From contig JAHHSL010000002.1 of the NCBI GenBank assembly GCA_020025235.1, forward strand, positions 1-64,000: a DNA stretch of 64,000 bases. Reading direction: 5' to 3'. Under the pieces are notes generated by a model. It saw only the letters and a list, made by a program, of their open reading frames with translations. It was not told the DNA's origin and made no database searches. Position 1 is the first letter of the stretch. Each line of letters begins with the position of its first letter. The DNA is from Ruthenibacterium sp. GTDB lineage: Bacteria > Bacillota > Clostridia > Oscillospirales > Ruminococcaceae. A program made the position numbers and the translations under genes. Shown piece by piece: positions 18,301 through 26,705 of this stretch.

Positions 18301-19416
18301 ATGGCAGGCATTAGCTTAAGACACATCTACAAAATTTATCCGGGCGACGTTACCGCTGTTTCCGATTTCAACCTTGAAATCGCTGATAAGGAATTCATCA
18401 TCCTCGTCGGCCCTTCCGGCTGCGGCAAATCCACCACGCTGCGTATGATCGCAGGCCTTGAAGAAATCTCCAAGGGCGAACTGTACATCGGCGACCGCCT
18501 TGTGAACGACGTTCCCCCGAAGGATCGCGACATCGCAATGGTGTTCCAGAACTACGCTCTGTATCCGCACATGACGGTTTACAAGAACATGGCATTCGGC
18601 CTTGAACTGCGCAAGACCCCGAAGGACGAGATCGAAAAGCGCGTTCGCGAAGCTGCCCGCGTTCTGGATATCGAACACCTGCTCGACCGTAAGCCGAAGG
18701 CTCTGTCCGGCGGCCAGCGTCAGCGTGTTGCTCTGGGCCGTGCAATGGTTCGTAACCCGGCGGTCTTCCTGCTTGACGAGCCTCTTTCCAACTTGGACGC
18801 AAAGCTGCGTACCTCGATGCGTACCGAGATCATCAAGCTGCACCAGAAACTGGGCACCACGTTCATCTACGTTACACATGACCAGACCGAAGCTATGACC
18901 ATGGGCGACCGCATCGTTGTTATGAAGGACGGCGTCATCCAGCAGGTCGATACTCCGCAGAACCTGTATGACTTCCCCTGCAACATGTTCGTAGGCGGCT
19001 TCATCGGCAGCCCGCAGATGAACTTCCTGGATGCAACCCTGGTGAAAGAGAACGGCAACTACTATGTCGATCTCGGCGGCGACAAGCTGCTCATCAACCC
19101 GGATCGCGTCAAGGCAAACCCGGGCATCGAAAACTATGTCGGCAAGGCAATCAAGGCCGGTATCCGTCCGGAAGATATCAAGGACGACGAAGAGTTCCTC
19201 GAGAAGCACAAGGATGCAACGATCGTTGCTCATGTTGACGTTTCCGAGCTTATGGGCTCTGAAATCTATCTGTACCTCGAGTACAAGGATTACAAGATGA
19301 CGGCTCGTGTAAACCCGGGCAGCAAGGCAAAGAACGGCACCGACGTCAAGGTTGCTATCAACACCAAGAAGCTGCACCTGTTCGATCCGGAAACCGAACT
19401 TGCTATCCTGAACTGA
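18301..19416 (+). CDS. Carbohydrate ABC transporter ATP-binding protein (UgpC/MsmK type)
   Basis: 371 residues. Walker A is GPSGCGKST, the signature is LSGGQRQRVALGRA and Walker B is VFLLDEPLSNLDAKLR; a C-terminal TOBE/OB region (about 240-370) is typical of the MalK/UgpC/MsmK group. No permease or binding-protein genes are nearby, so it is probably a shared ATPase serving several sugar importers, as MsmK does in streptococci. GGAGG precedes the ATG by nine bases. Codon use is strongly biased compared with the neighbours (frequent GCT, CGT, AAG), which suggests high expression. Confidence 0.93.
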   Translation: MAGISLRHIYKIYPGDVTAVSDFNLEIADKEFIILVGPSGCGKSTTLRMIAGLEEISKGELYIGDRLVNDVPPKDRDIAMVFQNYALYPHMTVYKNMAFGLELRKTPKDEIEKRVREAARVLDIEHLLDRKPKALSGGQRQRVALGRAMVRNPAVFLLDEPLSNLDAKLRTSMRTEIIKLHQKLGTTFIYVTHDQTEAMTMGDRIVVMKDGVIQQVDTPQNLYDFPCNMFVGGFIGSPQMNFLDATLVKENGNYYVDLGGDKLLINPDRVKANPGIENYVGKAIKAGIRPEDIKDDEEFLEKHKDATIVAHVDVSELMGSEIYLYLEYKDYKMTARVNPGSKAKNGTDVKVAINTKKLHLFDPETELAILN

Positions 19417-19473
19417 TCGCTCAGTTCCGAAAATCCGGTGCGCCCGAAGGGCAATCGGCAAAAATGAAACAAG

Positions 19474-19509
19474 GCAGCATCAGGGCTTATGCTCTGATGC
19501 TGCTTTTTT
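19474..19509 (+). terminator. Rho-independent terminator of the ABC ATPase gene
   Basis: A perfect 10-bp stem GCAGCATCAG/CTGATGCTGC closes a ten-base loop and is followed by six T. The stretch from here to 19765 is gene-free and I see no clear signal in it. Confidence 0.92.
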
Positions 19510-19765
19510 GTCTGTCTGCTTTTCGCTGCCGAACCGGCGGTGCAGACACTTAGCCGGTGCAGCGGGCTGTGCCGCACGGAAATACCGCGGGCGGGGTAAA
19601 AGCGTCCCGCGTGCCGGGGGGCAGAGCACACGCCGAAAAGCGGCTGTACGGGAAAGGTGCCGCGGGCGGGCATCAGAACAGTGCATGCCCCGCAGAATGG
19701 AGGGCGTCTGAAAAATGCGGATAAAAATGCGCCTGAAAAAATACGGATAAAAAAGGATGCCGCGC

Positions 19766-19806
19766 AAAAAAAACACCGCACAGCAGCTGCTGTACGGTGT
19801 TTTTAT
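19766..19806 (-). terminator. Terminator of the ireB transcript
   Basis: On the minus strand a stem AAACACCGTACAGCAG with CTGCTGTGCGGTGTTT (one mismatch) is followed by a long T run; there is also a T run in the other direction. It ends the ireB/hypothetical pair. Confidence 0.85.
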
Positions 19807-19817
19807 TCGGATACGTT

Positions 19818-20123
19818 TTATGCTTTCGGTGCCTTCTGTGCGCTCTGTTCTTCTTTTTCCAGCCAGATCGTGCCGATCTCCAGCGCACTCCACAGACCAC
19901 GTTTTTCACTCTGCTTTTTCATGCGCTCGATCGGGCTCTTGGTGGTATCGGTGGAAAGCAGTGTGACGTGCACGCGATCCACGACCTGCATGTTGTTTTC
20001 TTCCTTGGTGGTAAGAACCTGCATAAAAATAACGTACGGATCGGATAAACTGCCATAGTAGATATCCTTATCACAGCGTACGAGCGGACGTCCTTTGTAT
20101 GTGAGCTTGGGTGTAAAAGCCAT
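19818..20123 (-). CDS. Conserved hypothetical protein downstream of ireB
   Basis: 101 residues starting MAFTPKLTYKGRPLVRCDKDI and rich in beta-strand-forming residues, ending in a charged helix (SALEIGTIWLEKEEQ). I know similar short proteins from Clostridia but no established function. It has no signal peptide or membrane segment. It starts 21 bases after the stop of ireB on the same strand, with AAAGGAG upstream, so the two are cotranscribed. A role linked to IreB signalling is a guess. Confidence 0.75.
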   Translation of the reverse strand: MAFTPKLTYKGRPLVRCDKDIYYGSLSDPYVIFMQVLTTKEENNMQVVDRVHVTLLSTDTTKSPIERMKKQSEKRGLWSALEIGTIWLEKEEQSAQKAPKA

Positions 20124-20144
20124 GGGTTCGGGTCTCCTTTGTGA

Positions 20145-20390
20145 TTATTCGCCGAGATAACTTTTCAGCAGCGCCTGCAGAAGATCATCGCGGTCGATCT
20201 TGCGGATCAGCGAACGGGCGCCCTGATAAGTTGTGATGTAGGTGGGGTCTTCCGAGAGAATGTACCCCACAAGCTGATTTATGGGATTATAGCCTTTTTC
20301 CTTCAAAGCGTGGTAAACATCCGTAAGAATCGCTTTGATTTCGCGGTCTTTATCATCGTAAATAGAGAAAATAGCAGTTGGTTCGCTCAT
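20145..20390 (-). CDS. ireB: IreB-family regulatory phosphoprotein (UPF0297)
   Basis: 81 residues, usual size. TAIFSIYDDKDREIKAILTDVYHALKEKGYNPINQLVGYILSEDPTYIT is the whole conserved core in overlapping parts (read here as separate segments TAIFSIYDD, GYNPINQLVGY and SEDPTYIT). In Enterococcus IreB is phosphorylated by the PASTA kinase IreK on N-terminal threonines and controls cephalosporin tolerance. Here T5 is the only threonine in that N-terminal segment. It precedes the conserved hypothetical gene. No ruvX or alaS neighbour is present, unlike in many Firmicutes. Confidence 0.9.
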   Translation of the reverse strand: MSEPTAIFSIYDDKDREIKAILTDVYHALKEKGYNPINQLVGYILSEDPTYITTYQGARSLIRKIDRDDLLQALLKSYLGE

Positions 20391-20462
20391 ACTCTCTGTC
20401 CCTCCTTCGGTAGTTTTATATTATAACCTATTGTATCCTAAAATAAGAGCAGATGCAAGTAT

Positions 20463-20500
20463 TTGGGGCAAAAACACAAATGTTCGTGTTTTTGCCCCAA
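20463..20500 (-). terminator. Perfect 15-bp hairpin after pheT
   Basis: Arms 20463-20477 and 20486-20500 pair perfectly (TTGGGGCAAAAACAC). It lies 20 bases past the pheT stop and ends the pheST transcript, although the tail beyond the stem is A-rich rather than a T run. A TATAAT for ireB follows at 20420-20425 (minus). Confidence 0.7.
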
Positions 20501-20520
20501 GGTTTTGTACGCTTTGCCGG

Positions 20521-22899
20521 TTAACTGCGCAGTTCGACGTTGATTTCACGAAGCAGGGAAAGCACGCGCTCCACGGCATCCTCCGCTTCCTTATCCGTCA
20601 GCGTGCGGTCGGATGCGCGCAGCACAAGGCTGTATGCAAGGCTCTTTTTGCCGGGGGCCATGTGTTCGCCGGTGTATACGTCAAAGAGCTTCAGATCCTC
20701 CAGCACCTTGCCGGCACCCTTGCGGATGCGTGCGGCGATATCCGCTGCGGGCACGCCGGTATCTGCCACCAGTGCAAGGTCGCGCGTAATGGCGGGATGC
20801 TTGGGCAGCTGGGTGAAGATCGGTGTGCCGCCGCGGTGTGCGAACAGAACGTCCATATAAAGCTCTGCGGCAGCCACGCGGGGCTTTACGCCGTAGTTGG
20901 CAAGCACTTTCGGGTGGATCTCGCCGATGATGCCGAGTTTTTCTTCCCCGACATAGATCTCTGCACAGCGGCCGGGATGATACGAAGTGCCGTCGGTGCA
21001 GCGCACAAAGCGGATATCCGAAATGCGCGCGGCGGCAGCAAGGGCTTCAACAACGCCCTTCAGCGCAAGGTAATCCCATTTGCCGCCGTATGCGCCGAGC
21101 ATCAGCGTTTCGGTTTCGGTGGGCAGCTGGTTGGGGTCTGCATTGGGGGTGTAGGTGGTGGTGTCCTCAAACAGGGCACATTCGGCGGCGCGCGCATTGT
21201 AGTTGCGGGCAATGACGTCCATCATGCTGGGCAGCGCCGTTGTGCGCATGATGCTGGTGTCTTCGCCCAGCGGGTTGGAGATGACAAGCGCATTGCGCAG
21301 CGGATCGTTTTCCGGCAGGTTGACGGCGTCGAAGCACTTGCGGCTGTAAAAGCTGAAGGTCTCGATCTCAAACATGCCGCAGCCGACCAGCATGTTGAGC
21401 ATGCTGTCGCGGAAGGTCTGGCGCTCGGTGGGGCGTGCACTTGCAACGCCGCGCACGGCGGTGCTGGGCATTTTGTTGTAGCCGACATAGCGCGCCACCT
21501 CTTCTGCGATATCACAGTCACGCTCCATATCCCAGCGGTCGGAAGGCACGATCACATCGTCGCCGTCCATGACAAAGCCGAGCGGAAGCAGGATCTCGAT
21601 CATCTGTTCGCGGGAAAGCTCGGTGCCAAGCAGGCGGTTGACGGCTTCGGGGCGCAGCGGGATGCGGCGCTCGGGGCGCAGCTGCGTGCAGACGTCCACA
21701 ACGCCGTTCACGACGTCGCCGGCATCCAGAAGCTGCACCAGCTCCAGTGCGCGGTCAAGGCAGCGGCGGCAGCCGTTGGGGTCAAGCCCCTTTTCATAGC
21801 GTCCGCTTGCCTCGGTGCGCATGCCAAGCTTCTTGGCTGTGGTGCGCACGGACGGGCCGTTGAACATGGCGCTTTCAAAGACGATCGTCGTGGTGTCCTC
21901 ATACACGCCGGAATGTTCGCCGCCCATGACGCCTGCAACGGCGATCGGGGCCTTTTCGTCGGCGATGACTAGCATTTCCCCGCTCAAAGAACGCTGTACG
22001 CCGTCAAGCGTTTCGATCTCCTCGCCGCTTTTGGCGTTGCGCACGATGATGTGCCCGCCGTTCACATAGCGGTAATCGAAGCAGTGCATCGGCTGACCGT
22101 ATTCCAGCATGACGTAGTTTGTGATATCAACAAGATTGTTGATCGGACGCACGCCGCACAGACGCAGACGTTCACGCATCCAGCGGGGGCTGGGCTTGAC
22201 GCGCACATTTTCGACAACTGCGCCGACATAGCGGTAGCACAGATCGGAATTTTCGATATCGACACGCAGCATGCTTTCCACGCTGCCGTGGCCGGGCTTT
22301 ACCTGCGGGACGTGATCCTTGAACGGAACACCGAAGGTTGCGGCGGCTTCGCGGGCAAGGCCGCGCACGGCAAGGCAGTCCGGACGGTTCGGGGTGATTT
22401 CAAAATCGACCGAAACGTCATCCATGCCAAGGGCGTGCATGGCGTCGGTGCCGACGGGCCATTCCTCGTCAAAGACAAGGATGCCGTCCTCGATCGCGTT
22501 CGGGAAATCGTGCACCGTCAGGCCAAGTTCGCCCAGGCTGCACAGCATGCCGCAGCTTTCCACACCGCGCAGCTTGCCCTTGCGGATCTCTTTGCCGCCG
22601 GGCAGCTTTGCCACATGCAGTGCTGCGGGGACAAGGTCACCGACCTTGAGGTTGTTTGCGCCGGTCACGATCTGCACCGGCTCTTCGGCGCCCACATCCA
22701 CCTGGCAGATGACCATGTGGTCGGAATCGGGATGCGGGACAATGGAAAGGATCTTGCCGACGACAATGTTCTTGACGCCGTCGGCTTCGCACTCAAAGGT
22801 TTCCACCTTGCTGCCGCTCATCGTCATGCGGTCGGCAAATTCCTGCGGAGTGCATGTGAAATCGGCGAATTCCTTCGCCCAGTTGATCGGCATTCTCAT
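20521..22899 (-). CDS. pheT: Phenylalanine-tRNA ligase beta subunit
   Basis: 792 residues, normal size. An N-terminal OB-fold tRNA-binding domain (about 40-155, GKILSIVPHPDSDHMVICQVDVG region), B3/B4 editing domains in the middle (with NNLVDITNYVMLEYGQPMH), the B5 segment and a C-terminal anticodon-binding FDX domain (about 700-792) are in the standard order. With PheS it forms the alpha2-beta2 PheRS. Start at 22899 has AAGGAG ten bases upstream. pheS lies 15 bases upstream on the same strand; both are read from the T-box leader. Confidence 0.98.
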   Translation of the reverse strand: MRMPINWAKEFADFTCTPQEFADRMTMSGSKVETFECEADGVKNIVVGKILSIVPHPDSDHMVICQVDVGAEEPVQIVTGANNLKVGDLVPAALHVAKLPGGKEIRKGKLRGVESCGMLCSLGELGLTVHDFPNAIEDGILVFDEEWPVGTDAMHALGMDDVSVDFEITPNRPDCLAVRGLAREAAATFGVPFKDHVPQVKPGHGSVESMLRVDIENSDLCYRYVGAVVENVRVKPSPRWMRERLRLCGVRPINNLVDITNYVMLEYGQPMHCFDYRYVNGGHIIVRNAKSGEEIETLDGVQRSLSGEMLVIADEKAPIAVAGVMGGEHSGVYEDTTTIVFESAMFNGPSVRTTAKKLGMRTEASGRYEKGLDPNGCRRCLDRALELVQLLDAGDVVNGVVDVCTQLRPERRIPLRPEAVNRLLGTELSREQMIEILLPLGFVMDGDDVIVPSDRWDMERDCDIAEEVARYVGYNKMPSTAVRGVASARPTERQTFRDSMLNMLVGCGMFEIETFSFYSRKCFDAVNLPENDPLRNALVISNPLGEDTSIMRTTALPSMMDVIARNYNARAAECALFEDTTTYTPNADPNQLPTETETLMLGAYGGKWDYLALKGVVEALAAAARISDIRFVRCTDGTSYHPGRCAEIYVGEEKLGIIGEIHPKVLANYGVKPRVAAAELYMDVLFAHRGGTPIFTQLPKHPAITRDLALVADTGVPAADIAARIRKGAGKVLEDLKLFDVYTGEHMAPGKKSLAYSLVLRASDRTLTDKEAEDAVERVLSLLREINVELRS

Positions 22900-22914
22900 G
22901 ATTTTACCACTCCT

Positions 22915-23934
22915 TTAGAATTGATTGAGGAAACGAAGATCGTTTTCGTACAGAAGGCGCATGTCGTCGATGCCGTAGCGCATCATGGCGATGCGTTCCA
23001 GACCGACGCCGAACGCAAAGCCGGAATACACTTCGGGGTCGATGCCGCAGTTTTCCAGCACCTTCGGGTGAACCATGCCGCAGCCGAGGATTTCGATCCA
23101 GCCTTCGCCCTTGCACATGCTGCAGCCCTTGCCGCCGCACTTAAAGCAGCTCATATCCATTTCGGCGGAAGGCTCGGTGTACGGGAAGTGATGCGGACGG
23201 AAGCGCACGCGCGTGTCTTCGCCGTACAGCTTTTTGATGAAGAGCTCCAGCGTGCCTTTCAGATCGCTGAACGTGATGCCCTTATCGACGACCAGACCTT
23301 CGCACTGGTGGAAGATCGGGCTGTGGGTCGCGTCCACGGCGTCGGAACGGTAGACGCGGCCGGGGCAGATGATGCGGATCGGCGGTTGCTGCTTTTCCAT
23401 GGTGCGGATCTGCATCGGGCTTGTCTGCGTGCGCAGCAGGACGTTTTCGGTGAAGTAGAACGTATCCTGCGTATCGCGCGCGGGGTGGCTCTTGGGCATG
23501 TTGAGCATTTCAAAGTTGTAGTGATCGAGCTCGACCTCCGGGCCTGCCACGATATCAAAGCCCATGCCGAGGAAGATTTCCTTCAGTTCGTTGAGCACCT
23601 GCTCGAACGGGTGGCGCTTGCCCACAGCGGGCATGCTGCCGGGCAGTGTGACGTCGATTTCTTCGCCCGCAAGACGTGCCTGCAGGGCGGCGTCCTCCAG
23701 TTCCTTTGTGCGGCGCGTGATATCGGCGGTGATCGCCTCACGCACCTCGTTTGCCAGAGCGCCGATCACGGGGCGTTCTTCGGCGGAAAGCTTGCCCATC
23801 TGCTTGAGGATCGCGGTCAGCTCGCCTTTTTTGCCCAGAAAGCGAACGCGCAGTTCGTCCACTGCGGCGGCGTCTGTCGCTTTGGCAATCAGTTCGTCGG
23901 CCGTGCGCTGAATGTTCTGTAATGCCTCTTTCAT
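22915..23934 (-). CDS. pheS: Phenylalanine-tRNA ligase alpha subunit
   Basis: 339 residues from the ATG at 23934 (AAGGAGA seven bases upstream); the frame is open further into the T-box but that is leader RNA. An N-terminal coiled coil (1-90) precedes the class II catalytic core with motif 2 (DAVDATHSPIFHQCEGLVVD) and motif 3 (GFAFGVGLERIAMMRYGIDD). It charges tRNA-Phe together with PheT. An extra CxxC...CxxC-like segment (CFKCGGKGCSMCKGEGW) in the catalytic region is common in Firmicute PheS. Confidence 0.98.
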   Translation of the reverse strand: MKEALQNIQRTADELIAKATDAAAVDELRVRFLGKKGELTAILKQMGKLSAEERPVIGALANEVREAITADITRRTKELEDAALQARLAGEEIDVTLPGSMPAVGKRHPFEQVLNELKEIFLGMGFDIVAGPEVELDHYNFEMLNMPKSHPARDTQDTFYFTENVLLRTQTSPMQIRTMEKQQPPIRIICPGRVYRSDAVDATHSPIFHQCEGLVVDKGITFSDLKGTLELFIKKLYGEDTRVRFRPHHFPYTEPSAEMDMSCFKCGGKGCSMCKGEGWIEILGCGMVHPKVLENCGIDPEVYSGFAFGVGLERIAMMRYGIDDMRLLYENDLRFLNQF

Positions 23935-23978
23935 TCCATTCTCTCCTTTTTGGTGTACTGAGGGACGAAGCGGAAAAT

Positions 23979-24259
23979 AAAAAAGCCCCGTCCCTGCGCT
24001 TTGACAGGGACGAAGCCTACTGTTTTCGTAAACTCCGCGGTACCACCCACGTTTTTGCCGTACATTGTGTACAAGAGCAAACACTCTTTGATCCGATAAC
24101 GGGAACCCCCGTCTTTTCCTACCGGCATGCGCGTTCAGAAAAGCCACTCGTGAGTGAACTTCGGCATAAATCCGTCCCCGAACGCTTGCAGCCGGCGGCG
24201 TTCCTCTCTGTTCAAGAGGCCGGAACCTTATGCGTACTCTCTCAGTCAGCATGTTTAAC
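23979..24259 (-). promoter_or_regulatory. T-box riboswitch of pheST
   Basis: Read on the minus strand. The T-box antiterminator sequence GGGTGGTACCGCGG lies at 24048-24035 and the terminator stem CGTCCCTG/CAGGGACG with a T run at about 24010-23979. Stem I occupies the 5' half; the codon UUC (24158-24156), preceded by GAAG, is the likely specifier and fits tRNA-Phe. Uncharged tRNA-Phe would stabilise the antiterminator and allow pheST transcription. Confidence 0.93.
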
Positions 24260-24265
24260 ATGAAT

Positions 24266-24294
24266 ATTATACTATTAAAGTGTGGGATTTGCAA
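24266..24294 (-). promoter_or_regulatory. Promoter of the pheST T-box transcript
   Basis: TTGCAA (24294-24289), a 17-base spacer and a perfect TATAAT (24271-24266) on the minus strand place the RNA start near 24259, at the beginning of stem I. Confidence 0.8.
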
Positions 24295-24374
24295 GCGCCT
24301 TTTCCTGCGTGCGCACTGGATTTCCGCAAAAGAACGCGGTATACTGAAAGAAAACCGCAAAAGGGGGAAAACGG

Positions 24375-24758
24375 GTGATCGCAGGCATCGGAACAGACCT
24401 TGTGCAGATTTCGCGCATGGAAAAAAGCATGCAGGGACAGGCCTTTGTGCAGCGGGTGTTCGGCAGCGGGGAACAGGCGCTTTTGGCAAAAAAGGCAAAG
24501 CCTGCGCAGGCGCTGCAGACGGCGGCGGCCAATTTTGCCGCGAAGGAAGCGTTCGGCAAGGCGCTGGGGTGCGGCATCCTGCAGAAATTTTCGCTTTCGG
24601 AGGTGCAGGCGCTGCGGGATGAAAACGGCGCGCCGTATTTTGCCCTTTCGGGCAGAGCGGCGGAAATCTGTAAAGAGCAGAAGCTGAAAGCGCATCTTTC
24701 CCTGACGCACGAAGGGGAATATGCCGCGGCGTTTGTGGTGCTTGAGCGCGCAGAGTGA
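24375..24758 (+). CDS. acpS: Holo-[acyl-carrier-protein] synthase
   Basis: 127 residues from a GTG start with GGGGG upstream. The AcpS signatures are IAGIGTDLVQISRME, with the metal-binding aspartate D8, and FAAKEAFGKALG with the second metal ligand. LSLTHEGEYAAAFV closes the fold. It transfers phosphopantetheine from CoA to the acyl carrier protein. It is transcribed away from the T-box promoter; only 80 bases separate their starts, so the two promoters lie back to back. Confidence 0.95.
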   Translation: MIAGIGTDLVQISRMEKSMQGQAFVQRVFGSGEQALLAKKAKPAQALQTAAANFAAKEAFGKALGCGILQKFSLSEVQALRDENGAPYFALSGRAAEICKEQKLKAHLSLTHEGEYAAAFVVLERAE

Positions 24759-24870
24759 AATGTGCGGAAAAGGGAAGTTCCGGTCGGATCCCGCCGCAGT
24801 GATTAACGGGGATTTTTTCGTCCAAGATATTCTTGCAGGACAAAACAGGCAATGCAGGGAGGTTTGAATT

Positions 24871-25239
24871 TTGGAATCGAAAGAACACCGGGAAGTAAAA
24901 CGCGGCGAAGTGTTTTACGCCGATCTAAGCCCCGTTGTCGGCAGCGAACAAGGCGGAGTGCGCCCCGTACTTATCGTGCAGAACGATGTGGGCAACCGCC
25001 ACAGCCCGACGGTGATCGCGGCGGCTATCACATCCAAGCAGGATAAGACCAATCTGCCGACACATATCGGCGTCAAAGCGGGCACCGGCGGCCTGACGCG
25101 GGACAGCGTGGTGCTGCTCGAACAGGTGCGCACACTGGATAAGCGCCGTCTGCGCGAACGCGCGGGGCAGATCGACGCCGACGTACAGCGCCGTGTGGAT
25201 GAAGCACTGGGCATCAGCTTCGGGCTGGAAAGCTACTGA
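24871..25239 (+). CDS. mazF: Type II toxin endoribonuclease, MazF/EndoA family
   Basis: 122 residues from a TTG start eight bases after GGGAGG. RGEVFYADLSPVVGSEQGG, RPVLIVQNDVGN and LLEQVRTLDKRRL are the conserved parts of MazF/EndoA (PemK-like) mRNA interferases. A typical EndoA is 116 residues. No MazE-like antitoxin gene fits in the 112 bases between acpS and this gene, and none lies downstream. In Bacillus the gene order is acpS-(ydcC)-alr-ndoAI-ndoA, so the acpS neighbourhood is ancestral and the antitoxin appears lost or located elsewhere. Confidence 0.92.
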   Translation: MESKEHREVKRGEVFYADLSPVVGSEQGGVRPVLIVQNDVGNRHSPTVIAAAITSKQDKTNLPTHIGVKAGTGGLTRDSVVLLEQVRTLDKRRLRERAGQIDADVQRRVDEALGISFGLESY

Positions 25240-25326
25240 CGGCTGCACCTGTGCGGCGAACACGGGACAGTGTGACGCAATGCGGTGTGCGCCCTTCAGA
25301 TGCACACCTGCAAAACGCGAAAAATA

Positions 25327-25361
25327 AAACGGAGCGTGCACGCGGCACGCTCCGTTTTTTG
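25327..25361 (+). terminator. Terminator of mazF (bidirectional)
   Basis: A perfect 13-bp stem (25327-25339 with 25345-25357, AAACGGAGCGTGC) is followed by T. It also stands downstream of the minus-strand pseudogene. Confidence 0.9.
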
Positions 25362-25380
25362 TTATGCAGATGAACCGGGC

Positions 25381-25583
25381 TTACCAGCGCGTCATGTTCG
25401 TTTCAAATTTTGTGGTGCAGGCCTGTTTCAGCTCCTGTTCGGTGATGCCATAGCACAAAAGCACATCGTTGAAATACATCAGCACATCCGAAAGTTCTTC
25501 CACAAGATGACGGCGCGCTTCGCCGTTTTGCATCAGCGGCTGTGTGCCGTTTTCTTTAAAATGTCAATGACCTCGCACGGCAT
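25381..25583 (-). pseudogene. Remnant of a MazG-like nucleotide pyrophosphohydrolase gene
   Basis: On the minus strand the 3' part encodes HLVEELSDVLMYFNDVLLCY, then GITEQELKQACTTKFETNMT and RW before TAA at 25383-25381, the C-terminus of a MazG-like phosphohydrolase. Upstream the frame breaks: MPCEVIDILKK reads in another frame and joins ENGTQPLMQNGEARR only after a frameshift in an A/T run near 25551-25565. The first half of the gene is missing; the promoter of the glycosyltransferase gene occupies its place. This is a truncated, frameshifted relic. Confidence 0.7.
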
Positions 25584-25707
25584 CCACAGCGCAAACCGTG
25601 CTGCTGCGGCGTTTTGTGCGGTTTTTGTTGCGGCATGCGCAAAAAGATGTTATGATAGGATAAAATGACAGGATTCTGTCGCAAATAAAGCAAGAGAAGG
25701 TTGTTTC

Positions 25708-26667
25708 ATGGATAAAATAGCAGTACTTATCCCTTGTTATAATGAAAGCAAAACCGTGCAGAGCGTGGTGCGCAGCTTTAAAGAGGCGCTGCCCGAAGCG
25801 ACGATTTATGTATATGACAATAACTCCACCGACGGCACGGACGAGCTTGCACGGCAGGCTGGCGCAGTCGTGCGCTATGAACACCGGCAGGGCAAGGGCA
25901 ATGTGGTGCGTTCGATGTTCCGCGATATCGACGCGGAATGTTATCTTATGGTGGACGGCGACGATACCTATCCGGCCGAATCCGCGCGCGAGCTGGTGGA
26001 CGGCGTGCTGAAGCACGGTGCCGACATGGTGGTGGGCGACCGCCTTTCCTCCACCTATTTCACCGAAAACAAGCGCCCGTTCCATAATTTCGGCAATGTG
26101 CTGGTGCGCAGGCTGGTCAATATGATCTTCCACGGCAATATCATTGATATCATGACGGGCTACCGCGCCATGAGCCCGCTGTTCGTCAAATCGTTCCCTG
26201 TTATTTCCAAGGGCTTTGAGATCGAAACGGAAATGACGATCCACGCACTGGATAAAAACTTCTATGTGCGCAATGTCCCGGTGGGATACCGCGACCGCCC
26301 CGAGGGCAGTGTTTCCAAGCTGAACACCTATTCGGACGGCGCGCGCGTGCTGCGCAAGGTGCTCACGCTGTTCCGCAACTATCGTCCGTTCGCTTTCTTC
26401 GGCAGCATCGGTCTGATCCTTGCCGTATTGTCGGGCATCGAATTTGTTCCGGTGCTTATGGAATTTTTTGATACCGGCATGGTCGGGCGCTTCCCGACAC
26501 TGGTGATGTGCGGCGTATGCGCGATCATGGCGCTGCTTTTGTGGGGCTGCGGCCTGATTCTGGATACCGTGATGAAAAAAGAACGCCAGAATTTCGAGCT
26601 GGAGCTGAACAAGTTCGCCATGATGTTCCAGATGCAGCGCGACGCGGACAAAACAAAGGAAAAATAA
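25708..26667 (+). CDS. Glycosyltransferase family 2 with C-terminal membrane segments
   Basis: 319 residues. The GT-A start IAVLIPCYNESKTVQSVV, DNNSTDGTDELA and the metal-binding DGDD (in LMVDGDDTYPAE) show a GT2 enzyme similar to dolichyl/polyprenyl-phosphate sugar synthases. Two hydrophobic segments (about 230-255 and 262-290) anchor the C-terminus, followed by a charged cytoplasmic helix. It probably transfers a sugar from a nucleotide donor to undecaprenyl phosphate or a related lipid. Single-gene unit with a terminator five bases after the stop. The sugar is not predictable. Confidence 0.88.
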   Translation: MDKIAVLIPCYNESKTVQSVVRSFKEALPEATIYVYDNNSTDGTDELARQAGAVVRYEHRQGKGNVVRSMFRDIDAECYLMVDGDDTYPAESARELVDGVLKHGADMVVGDRLSSTYFTENKRPFHNFGNVLVRRLVNMIFHGNIIDIMTGYRAMSPLFVKSFPVISKGFEIETEMTIHALDKNFYVRNVPVGYRDRPEGSVSKLNTYSDGARVLRKVLTLFRNYRPFAFFGSIGLILAVLSGIEFVPVLMEFFDTGMVGRFPTLVMCGVCAIMALLLWGCGLILDTVMKKERQNFELELNKFAMMFQMQRDADKTKEK

Positions 26668-26672
26668 AACGA

Positions 26673-26704
26673 CCCCGCAGACGGATTTCGTCTGCGGGGC
26701 TTTT
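26673..26704. terminator. Bidirectional terminator
   Basis: A perfect 11-bp stem CCCCGCAGACG/CGTCTGCGGGG with a five-base loop and T tail lies between the convergent GT2 and acidic hypothetical genes. Confidence 0.9.
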
Positions 26705-26705
26705 G

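Noticed and set aside
22051..23922. 623-codon open frame on the plus strand across pheT and pheS
   Set aside because: It is antisense to two certain genes, has no ribosome site and no recognisable domain; GC-rich codons create long shadow frames.
24871..25239. Complete MazEF toxin-antitoxin pair
   Set aside because: Only the toxin gene is present; no antitoxin frame fits on either side.
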